Shown here: piece after piece, positions 42,489-51,235 of the stretch
Numbering within the stretch: the first letter of the stretch is position 1
How the letters are laid out: every line of letters begins with the position of its first letter
Assembly: GCA_028279405.1 (NCBI GenBank)
Contig: JANQNU010000036.1
Location: 124,001-188,000 of the forward strand
Origin: Phycisphaerae bacterium
Lineage (GTDB): Bacteria; Planctomycetota; Phycisphaerae; UBA1845; Fen-1342
DNA length: 64,000 nucleotides
Direction of reading: 5' to 3'
The notes under the pieces: generated by a model
Databases searched by the model: none
Told to the model about the DNA's origin: nothing
The model's input: only the letters and a program-made list of their open reading frames with translations
Program-made: the position numbers and the translations under genes

Positions 42489-45260
42489 CTACTGCTCGCG
42501 AGCGGATTCGAGTTTGCCTCGGGTCTTTTTGATTGACTCGTAGAGCTGGCTTCGTATCGCAAGAATATCTTCGGTCTCGATGTTGACCGGGGCGCTGTCG
42601 AGCAGTTGACCTGCCTCATCGAGGGCGCGCGTCGCTTCGTCCACGTGAGGCGCGCCAATTTTTGCCGCTGCGCCGGCGAAGTTCGTCTTTGCCGTCGCAA
42701 GTTCATAGATCGCCCGGATTGAGTCGGGATTCTGCCGATAGAAGTGTCTTGCATGAGGTACCGCTTGTCGCGCTGCTCGAAGCGCCCCGGTTCGGTCTTC
42801 TGCCAGTGATAGCACGCGCGACAGCCGTTGGTAAACACTGCCGAGCATGCGGTGGAGACGCTCGTTCTCAGGTTCCGCCTCTGCCATCGCTCCCAGCGTT
42901 TCGATGGCTGTGTTGAACGCGTCGATCGCGGCACCGCGGTGCCCGAGCGTCACCAATAGCTTGCCGCGCATGGCGACGTAGGCCATATAGGTTTCTAGAA
43001 GGTCGGAATTGTCGCGGAAGCGCGTCCACATGGACTCGAAGGATTGCTCCACGAGATCTGCCTGGGCGTACGAGGCATCCTCCCGGCCGTCCCTCAGATA
43101 GTATTCGGCTAGCTTCGTGCGGGTCATTATCAGCTGCTTGGCCCAGGCGTACGCGCCGGGATCGAAGCGGTTCAGCAACGTCCAATGCGCTACTGATTTC
43201 TCGAGGAGTTCGATGGCCTTTTGCGTGTCGTTGTTTCGGTTGTAAAACGTGGCCACTCGCCCTAGAAGCATCGCCAGTGCCATCCGCGACTCACCGTTCG
43301 CCGGGTTTGCCGCTTGTCGATGCTCGAGGATTGCGATGCTGCGCTGGAAGTCGCGGTCGGCTTCAACCTTCCAGCCCTCTTCGTTGAGCAATTGGCCGCG
43401 ACTTCTAAAGGCGTGCGCCGCGAGTCCGTCCCAATCACCCGACGACCGCACTGTCTCCTTCTCATACAAGGCGATGGTGGCGTCCAGGTGTTTCAGCGCT
43501 TCCTCGCGGCGATCACGTCCCCTCAAGGAATCGCCGAGTTGAACCTCGAACGCGAACAATTCGAAACGCGTGGCCTGCGCTGCGACGGACTCGGCTTCGT
43601 TTCGGAAGAACTGTTGTGCGCGCGGGTAGTACTTCTCGGGTTGGTCGGTTGCCTCGGCCAGCTTTCGGTACGCCCGGACGATCGTCGCAGCAGATGCGTC
43701 GGTATGCGGCCGGGCATTCCATTGGGCGAGACTGCCTTCCAACGATTGCTCATAGTGGGCGACAGCTTGCGCATGCCTCCCACTTTCAAGTGCGACGTCA
43801 CCTCGGCGTTCATCGATTCGTTGCAGGATGTCGGGGTCTGTCGCGGTGTGCTCCGCGAGCGTGGACAGGCGTTCATCGACCCCTTCGAGCGCTTCTCCCC
43901 GCATGGCTCGTCCGCCCACCAGGGTGGTCATACGGTCTAGCGTGTCCATACTCGCGTCGAATTCGTTGAATGCCAGTTTGGTGGCGGCGCGTGCGTTCAG
44001 CAATGCACTCCAGACCATGCCCGTTGCCACGCTGAACACGAGGAAAATCGCGGCTACGGCGCCGACCGCGACGCGATAGCGCCGAAGTGTCTTGCGGAGC
44101 ATGTACCAGCGATGCTTGGCACGGGCGTCGACGGCTTCACCTTTGAGAAAACGCTCGAGATCGTCTGCGAAGTCATTCGGGCTTGGGTATCGTGCCGTCT
44201 TGTCCTTGGCCAGTGCGCGTTGCAGAATCGCCTCGAGGTCGCGGTTGGCGTCACGGACGTTTGCTCGCCGTTCGGGGTCCGCTTCGGCGAACGCTCGTCG
44301 GAGCGGCATCGGTTCGCGGTTGACGATCTGCTCGCGGACGTACCCGAACTCGCCGACGACGTCGTATGGAAAGGACTCGGTCAGCAGTTGATAGAGGATC
44401 ACGCCCAATGAGTAGACGTCCGAGTGGACGTCTGTACCGTTGGCTCCGGCACCCACGTGTTCAGGGCTCATGTACTTGAGCACGCCCATGATCATGTTGG
44501 GCTGCGAGACGCGGCTATCCGGCGCTTTGCCGACTTCCTTCGCCAGACCGAAGTCGAGAAGGTGCGGCACGCCCTGCTCATCGACGACGATGTTCGCCGG
44601 GTGCAGATCGCGGTGGATCACACCGCCGGCGTGCGCGGCCGCCACTGCGCGGCAGACGTCGACGAACAGCTCGACGATCTCGCGGACCGTCAGATCGTGG
44701 AGCAGCGTATGGTCCTCGATGTTGAGGCCGTCGATGTACTCCATCGCGAAGTAGAGGCGTCCGGCGGCGACGCCTGCCTCGTATAGCGTCACGATGTTGG
44801 GGTGCGTCAATCGCGAACAGAGTTCGGCTTCCCGTTCGAAGCGAATGCGCTCCTCGATCGACGGATTCAGACCGCCAAGGAAGATCTTGAGTGCAACATG
44901 GCGGTTGGTGGTCAGTTGGATGGCGCGATAGACAACGCCCTGGCCGCCGTAATGGATCTGGTCCTGAATCTCGTAGGCGCTGAGCGCCTCGCGCAGGCCC
45001 GGGAAGTTGTCGATCGGAATCGAGTGCGGGTGCTTACGCGGCTTCTCTTTTGCCTTCTCGGCGGCATCGAAGATCCAGCGCGTGTTTTCGATGGCCTGAT
45101 CGAGTTCGGGGAGCAGAAAGGCATACTCGCTCTTGAGGGCGTCGAAGTCGGGGGGTTCCTGCGACTGACTCCATCGCAAGATTGCTTCGTCCAGGATCGT
45201 CGCCGCCTGCTTTGCTTTCCGCTCCGAGGTGAGGTTGAGCGCGCTGCCCTTGCGTCTCAT
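42489..45260 (-). CDS. Membrane Ser/Thr protein kinase with TPR-like C-terminal region
   Basis: 923-aa receptor-like kinase. Its ATG (45258-45260) overlaps the sigma factor TGA as ATGA, so the pair is translationally coupled. The kinase domain (about residues 95-365) has a glycine loop HYGGQGVVY, VALK lysine, catalytic loop HRDLHPAN (Asp218) and DFG in LLDFGLAKE. The usual Lys after HRDL is His220, an uncommon change. One membrane helix (about 392-415) leads to ~500 extracytoplasmic helical residues that look like degenerate TPRs. It likely phosphorylates a partner that controls the coupled ECF sigma factor. The gene ends 48 bases from the convergent secreted-protein gene. Confidence 0.88.
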   Translation of the reverse strand: MRRKGSALNLTSERKAKQAATILDEAILRWSQSQEPPDFDALKSEYAFLLPELDQAIENTRWIFDAAEKAKEKPRKHPHSIPIDNFPGLREALSAYEIQDQIHYGGQGVVYRAIQLTTNRHVALKIFLGGLNPSIEERIRFEREAELCSRLTHPNIVTLYEAGVAAGRLYFAMEYIDGLNIEDHTLLHDLTVREIVELFVDVCRAVAAAHAGGVIHRDLHPANIVVDEQGVPHLLDFGLAKEVGKAPDSRVSQPNMIMGVLKYMSPEHVGAGANGTDVHSDVYSLGVILYQLLTESFPYDVVGEFGYVREQIVNREPMPLRRAFAEADPERRANVRDANRDLEAILQRALAKDKTARYPSPNDFADDLERFLKGEAVDARAKHRWYMLRKTLRRYRVAVGAVAAIFLVFSVATGMVWSALLNARAATKLAFNEFDASMDTLDRMTTLVGGRAMRGEALEGVDERLSTLAEHTATDPDILQRIDERRGDVALESGRHAQAVAHYEQSLEGSLAQWNARPHTDASAATIVRAYRKLAEATDQPEKYYPRAQQFFRNEAESVAAQATRFELFAFEVQLGDSLRGRDRREEALKHLDATIALYEKETVRSSGDWDGLAAHAFRSRGQLLNEEGWKVEADRDFQRSIAILEHRQAANPANGESRMALAMLLGRVATFYNRNNDTQKAIELLEKSVAHWTLLNRFDPGAYAWAKQLIMTRTKLAEYYLRDGREDASYAQADLVEQSFESMWTRFRDNSDLLETYMAYVAMRGKLLVTLGHRGAAIDAFNTAIETLGAMAEAEPENERLHRMLGSVYQRLSRVLSLAEDRTGALRAARQAVPHARHFYRQNPDSIRAIYELATAKTNFAGAAAKIGAPHVDEATRALDEAGQLLDSAPVNIETEDILAIRSQLYESIKKTRGKLESAREQ

Positions 45261-45889
45261 GAGGCCGGCTCCGGCGGTGTGTCGTCCGTCTGTTGATGGT
45301 GTCCGATCGAACTCAGGGAGAGCACCACGTTGCTCAGCGATTCGCGTAGTTCGCTCAGCCCCTGATGAATCAGCTTGGCCACCATCGCTTCCGACCGGCC
45401 GGTGCGCTCCGCAATCTCCCGGCGAGAAAGTCCCTCGAAGCGGGAGAGCTGGATGACGGTGCGCATGTGTTCCGGAAGCCGCGCCAGCGCGATCGTGACC
45501 GCGCTCGCCGCTTCCTGAGCGCTGATGACCCGACTGGGCGTTTGGCGGTGGCGGTGTAGCTCGTTGATCAGGTTCAGGGAGGATGTCTGCAGGCGGCCCG
45601 GGTCGACGCGCCGGACTTTCCCGCCGCGCTTGATGCGGTTCCAATCCCGGATCAGGTTCAGCAGAATATGTCGCGCGGCCTTGGTGAGCCAGTAGTCCCA
45701 GTTATTCACGGAGCCCGGGGGCGCTTTGTAGGCGTCGATCGCGAGTTCCTGAAGCACATCGGCCGTCGAGATGGTGCTGCGGAGGCGGGCTGGGATCTGG
45801 CCGGCGAGGAAGCGGCTGAGGCGCTCGTGATTGTCACACAGTGCTTGGGTCACTTCGCTTTGCCAGGCGTCGGCAGTTGGCGTCTTCAC
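45257..45889 (-). CDS. ECF-like RNA polymerase sigma factor
   Basis: 210-aa sigma-70-family factor. GTG 45889 is chosen because AAAGGAGG (45898-45905) lies 8 bases upstream; an ATG at 45913 would precede that site. Region 2 covers roughly residues 25-95 (STADVLQELAIDAYKAP, then WDYWLTKAARHILLNLIRDW) and region 4 roughly 135-190, with the helix-turn-helix RREIAERTGRSEAMVAKLIHQG. It overlaps the kinase start by four bases. No anti-sigma gene is adjacent, which suits a kinase-controlled ECF system. A -10-like TACAAT lies upstream on the minus strand (45937-45942). Confidence 0.88.
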   Translation of the reverse strand: MKTPTADAWQSEVTQALCDNHERLSRFLAGQIPARLRSTISTADVLQELAIDAYKAPPGSVNNWDYWLTKAARHILLNLIRDWNRIKRGGKVRRVDPGRLQTSSLNLINELHRHRQTPSRVISAQEAASAVTIALARLPEHMRTVIQLSRFEGLSRREIAERTGRSEAMVAKLIHQGLSELRESLSNVVLSLSSIGHHQQTDDTPPEPAS

Positions 45890-46325
45890 GGGGTTCGCCT
45901 CCTTTCGGCCCATCGCGAGTACCCGAGATTGGCGACATTGTAACGGAAACCTCCACCCGAGTCGGCGCATTGCCGGCGTAGAGGCCGCGTAAGTCTTTAC
46001 CTGCCATGAGGGTAGCACGATGATCCGTCGATCGCGTTGCCGCGCGCCCGGCTGCCAGCCCCGCGGACATGCCGCGCTGCTGCTGCCAATATGACAGATC
46101 ATGCTCTATCGGGTCGACAACTGACGTGTGAGCATAACTTCTTTTTTGAGAAGTGTTTACGAATCTGTTGCAGGTTGTCTTCGAACTGGCACGCCGATTG
46201 ATAGAGGTGGGGTGATGCGCGGTGCGTACACCCGCTTCGACGATTGCTTTCAAAACGAGCATAACCAGGCTCTTTCGTGATCGCCGCCGACGGGCGTGTC
46301 GGTTGGCCAGGAATGGAGAGATTCG
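45890..46325. other. Divergent intergenic region between ECF sigma and groEL
   Basis: About 436 bases. On the plus strand a short inverted repeat ACTTCT-TTTTTG-AGAAGT lies at 46137-46154. A CIRCE element (TTAGCACTC / GAGTGCTAA) was looked for and is not present. GGAGAG precedes the groEL ATG. No groES or other gene is seen. Confidence 0.5.
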
Positions 46326-48014
<1,689 letters not shown>

Positions 48015-48089
48015 GCCGGACAGCCGCGTGCACCGTTCACGCGTCTTCTCAAACGCCGCGTGCTGTCGATCGAGCACGCACGGACAATC

Positions 48090-48112
48090 GGCAACCGGCA
48101 TCGCCGGTTGCC
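48090..48112. repeat. Intergenic palindrome, GGCA...TGCC family
   Basis: Perfect 10-bp arms GGCAACCGGC / GCCGGTTGCC with an ATC loop, 75 bases after the groEL stop. No T-tract follows. Same size and ends as the palindrome at 2638-2660. Confidence 0.7.
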
Positions 48113-48222
48113 CCCTACGTCACCGGCGGGGCAAAGCCGGCGAACATAGCGCACAGGCCGGACGAGACCCAAGAGGTCCCGCCGGCCTTGTCGTTTCTTG
48201 TTTCTTGGGGAGTTGCTTCGGG

Positions 48223-48441
48223 CTACGCGGACGCGAGGCGCCACCGGCGTTGTATGGCTCCAACGCTGGCAGCCTGGTAGACGGCGGCGAAACCGACGAG
48301 TGAGTAGACCACCTTGGCGAGTAGCGACGTGTTGCCGCCGAAGAGCGTGGCAACCAGGTCGAACTCGAACATCCCCCACAGGCCCCAGTTCAGACCGCCG
48401 ACGACCAGCAGCACCGCTGCGATAACATCCAACTGCTTCAT
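48223..48441 (-). CDS. DUF378 family small membrane protein
   Basis: 72-aa protein with two membrane helices; ATG 48441 follows AAGGAG. The stretch MKQLDVIAAVLLVVGGLNWG and later VVYSLVGFAAVYQ match the DUF378 family (YuzA-like). The function is unknown. The gene converges on groEL, and its upstream side is the repeat-rich region at 48.5-49.0 kb. Confidence 0.85.
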   Translation of the reverse strand: MKQLDVIAAVLLVVGGLNWGLWGMFEFDLVATLFGGNTSLLAKVVYSLVGFAAVYQAASVGAIQRRWRLASA

Positions 48442-48550
48442 TGTCTTTCTCCTTGTGAGGTTGCTCACCTGATCCCGGCCGCTTTCGGCCAGCCACCGAT
48501 ATGTTCGCTCACGGGGCGTGGTTGGATTCAATACGGGTCGGCGTTTGTTC

Positions 48551-48832
48551 TGGGTGGCACCGGCAACGCAAAGGGGGAATGCCCCGTTGTTCGCAAGTGT
48601 TGGGGACGTGCGTTTGAACAAGTCGCTAGTGAATTCAGCAAATACTGCACAAGCACCCCCAGAACACTGATAGCAAGCTACCAGTGCCACCCGTCGTTTG
48701 GGGCTTTCTGGGTGGCACTGGCGGCTCGTCCGCCAGTGTTGGGAACGCGCGCTTGATCAAGTCGCTAGTGAACTCAGCAAATATTGCACAAGCACCCCCA
48801 GAACACTGGTAGCTAGCTACCAGTGCCACCCG
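48551..48832. repeat. Two tandem MITE-like repeat units
   Basis: Two units begin with GGGTGGCAC and end with GTGCCACCC, giving terminal inverted repeats (48551-48692 and 48709-48831). Their shared 98-base 3' part (48596-48693 and 48735-48832) is the same length in both and differs at 8 positions by eye. Each unit ends in an AGC-AA/TA-GCT palindrome (48669-48682, 48808-48821). Unit 2 also contains a 9-bp hairpin (CACTGGCGG / CCGCCAGTG). No open frame is present. A related end occurs at 24422-24446. Confidence 0.7.
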
Positions 48833-48907
48833 ACCGCTCGCTTGCGCTCGCGGCTCGCACTGCCGCCTCCTGGGCCCAACACGAGCCGCGAGCGCGAGCG
48901 AGCGGTC
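48832..48907. repeat. Long GC-rich inverted repeat
   Basis: 26-base arms, 48832-48857 (opening GACCGCTCGCTTGCGCTCGC) and 48882-48907 (closing GAGCGAGCGGTC), pair with one G-T exception across a 24-base spacer. The same arm unit recurs at 29548-29775 and 53981-54056. Confidence 0.75.
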
Positions 48908-48999
48908 AACGCGCGCTCCCGCTTCGGGCTCATTCCGTATGGTTGCCGGTCGCGTGGCGTGTTCCTGACACGCTCCCAACGCCGGGCGCGGTTCGTGCA

Positions 49000-49036
49000 A
49001 AAAAACAAGGGTGCGTCCCACAATTGGAACGCACCC
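49000..49036 (-). terminator. Rho-independent terminator of the SBBP-repeat gene
   Basis: Read on the minus strand, GGGTGCGTTCC pairs with GGGACGCACCC around a 6-base loop (one G-T) and is followed by TTGTTTTTTT. It lies about 33 bases after the stop at 49070. The arms match the palindrome at 29473-29497. Confidence 0.85.
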
Positions 49037-49069
49037 TCGCAGTGATCGGTCGCGCTGCGTTGGCCCGCC

Positions 49070-50917
49070 TTACGACGCGCGGCGACGACCGGCCGTCATC
49101 AGGCCTGCGAACGCGAACCCGAGCGTCGCCATTGCGGTCAACGGACAGATCGGCGTCGGAGGAATCGGCGGAAAGATCGGGCTGAGACCACTTGGCGCGA
49201 TCTTGAGCACGTATGACTCGGCCGGGCTGAATGCGAATCCACCAATCTGGAAGAACTCGGCATTCGGATCGTAGTTCGGATCGATGAACGGGTCGGAGAA
49301 AGAGTAGCCCGCGATGTACGCGTTCCCGTCGGCGTCGAGCGCCAGACCCTGGGCATCGTCGGAGCTGGCGCCGCCGAAACGAACCGAGTAGTCGATCCGT
49401 CGACCGTCGCTGGTGAAGGCCGTAAGGAAGCAGTCGGTGATGGTGGCGTTGAAGTAACGCTGCTTCGAGATCAGGTTGGGCGTTTCCGGGAACTCCTCGA
49501 ACGCAGAGGTCGAGCCGACGACCACGATGCGGCCGTCCGGGTCGAGTGCGATATCGTTGCCGAACTCGGTGCCGCGGCCACCGAGGTAGGTTGAGTAGAG
49601 CAGATTGGCGCCATTCGGACCGAGCTTGGACACGAACGCGTCGGCCGATGAGATGTCGCCGGACTGCCCGTCCGTGCCGGGAGTGTCCAGCGTGCGATCG
49701 ACGGCATCATTCGTCGTCGGGAAGAATGGCGAGAAGGTCGCGCCGACGACGTACGCGTTCCCGTCACGATCGACAGCGATGCCGGTGCCGAAATCGGTAC
49801 CGTAGACGTTCCCGTATCGCGGATCGGGTTCGCGCTCCTGGTCGCCGTCGCCGAGGTAGGTGGAGTAGACCAGCTCGGTGCCGTCGGAGTTGACCTTGGC
49901 GACGAACGCGTCGCCAATACGATCGCCGTCGGCTCCGGCCGGTCGATCTTCGAATGCGGCGGCGCGGTAGGCGCCTGGCGTCGTCGGGAAGTCGGGCGAG
50001 TTGGTTTGGCCCGTGACGTACGCGTTGCCGTTGGCATCGATCGCGACTGCGGTCGCATAATCGGGGAGCGTGCCGCCGATGTAGGACGAGTAAACAAACT
50101 CCGTGCCGTCGGCGTTGACCTTGCACACGAATCCTTCGGGGGCGCTCACGCCGCCGACTTGGCCTTCCATCGGTTCGGCTCCGAAGAATGGGTCGAACGC
50201 ATCTTCAGTGACGGGAAACAGTGGCGAGAGGGTCTCGCCGACGACGAACGCATTGCCGAACTGGTCGACGGCAACACCAAGGCAGGAGTCGGAAGCGGTC
50301 ACGGTTCCAAACTGCGGTTCTTCCGGATCTTCGAGGCGATTGGCGTCGCCGATGAACGTGGAGTAGACGACGCGACCGTTGGGGTCGAACTTGGTCAGGA
50401 ATCCTTCGCCGACGGCGGGCGAGCCGTTGTTGAAGGGTTCAGTCGACAGGGCGCCGGGGGTGGTCGGGAAGTCGATCGAGTGGGTCTGGCCGACGACGTA
50501 TGCGTTGCCGTTGCGGTCGACCGCGACATCCCAGCCGGATTCGTCGCTGGTGCCGCCGAGGTACGTCGAGTAGACCATGTCGCCGTTCCGATCGAACTTC
50601 GCGACGAAGGCGTCACGCGCCGTGACGGTACCGACCTGGCCATCCATCGGTTCCGGGCCGAGGTACCGGTCGAATGCGTTGCCGACGATCGGAAAGTCCG
50701 GCGTAACCGTATGACCGACGACCCAAATGTTGCCGTCGAGGTCGATTGCAACGGCTTGTGCGCGGGTCTCTTGCAAACCGCCGAACACGTCGAAGAAGTC
50801 GAGTTCCGGGGTGAAGTTCGCTGGCAAGACGTTGGGTTGCGCGAGCGCGCTGCCGCTCAAAGACGCGACGATTCCCCCAAGAACGGCTTTGACGAGAAAT
50901 GGGCGCACTGAGTCCAT
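49070..50917 (-). CDS. Secreted SBBP beta-propeller repeat protein with C-terminal anchor
   Basis: 615-aa exported protein. ATG 50917 follows GGAAGGAGA and opens a Sec leader (cut after ALA). The body is made of repeated ~65-residue units with the SBBP pattern, for example DAFVAKFDRNGDMVYSTYLGG, DVAVDRNGNAYVVGQT and DFPTTPGA; about eight units fill residues ~45-570 and should form a propeller. The tail has a Pro stretch, a hydrophobic segment (TAMATLGFAFAGLMTAG) and a final RRR, like PEP-CTERM-type sorting signals though without a clear PEP motif. Divergent from the first caspase-like peptidase gene, with 318 bases between. Confidence 0.84.
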   Translation of the reverse strand: MDSVRPFLVKAVLGGIVASLSGSALAQPNVLPANFTPELDFFDVFGGLQETRAQAVAIDLDGNIWVVGHTVTPDFPIVGNAFDRYLGPEPMDGQVGTVTARDAFVAKFDRNGDMVYSTYLGGTSDESGWDVAVDRNGNAYVVGQTHSIDFPTTPGALSTEPFNNGSPAVGEGFLTKFDPNGRVVYSTFIGDANRLEDPEEPQFGTVTASDSCLGVAVDQFGNAFVVGETLSPLFPVTEDAFDPFFGAEPMEGQVGGVSAPEGFVCKVNADGTEFVYSSYIGGTLPDYATAVAIDANGNAYVTGQTNSPDFPTTPGAYRAAAFEDRPAGADGDRIGDAFVAKVNSDGTELVYSTYLGDGDQEREPDPRYGNVYGTDFGTGIAVDRDGNAYVVGATFSPFFPTTNDAVDRTLDTPGTDGQSGDISSADAFVSKLGPNGANLLYSTYLGGRGTEFGNDIALDPDGRIVVVGSTSAFEEFPETPNLISKQRYFNATITDCFLTAFTSDGRRIDYSVRFGGASSDDAQGLALDADGNAYIAGYSFSDPFIDPNYDPNAEFFQIGGFAFSPAESYVLKIAPSGLSPIFPPIPPTPICPLTAMATLGFAFAGLMTAGRRRAS

Positions 50918-51129
50918 AGCGATCGAATCTCCTTCCCGGCCGAGTTGGCCGACGTGGCGAGCGGGAACCCTCCGGCTCACAAGCTGAGCAATCGCCGTGC
51001 CAGAACTGAATTCGCGATTCCAGCCCCTGGGCAACGATTTCGACAGGGCTTCTCCCGGGAGTTGGGTGGGGAATTTGCGGGAAATAGTGCGCAGGTTCGG
51101 GAGCGGTTTCGCTATAGTGGAGGTCGGAA

Positions 51130-51235
51130 AATCTTTGCCCCTTCTTTACCGTTTTGGACCAGCCGACCCGGCTGGCTCCGCGACTTCCGGGTGAAAGAGC
51201 GAGGTCTCCCAAGTCTCACCCAAAGGAGGTATTAC
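51130..51235 (+). promoter_or_regulatory. Conserved 5' leader of the first caspase-like gene
   Basis: Shares blocks with 54131-54249: AATCTTTGCC (51130-51139), GACCAGCC, CGACTTCC and GGGTGA (51189-51194) / TCACCC (51216-51221), ending at AAAGGAGGT (51222-51230). The GGGTGA/TCACCC arms can pair directly next to the Shine-Dalgarno. A further hairpin CCAGCCG/CGGCTGG (51159-51175) is found only in this copy. TATAGT (51113-51118) may be the -10 box. Confidence 0.6.

Larger units (their letters stand above)
48442..49069. other. Intergenic region made mostly of repeats
   Basis: About 630 bases between the DUF378 gene and the end of the SBBP-repeat gene. It is filled by the MITE-like units, the GC-rich inverted repeat and the terminator listed separately. 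No coding sequence is seen. Confidence 0.6.

Noticed and set aside
46103-46325. CIRCE heat-shock operator upstream of groEL
   Set aside because: The TTAGCACTC/GAGTGCTAA pair was looked for on both strands and is absent.
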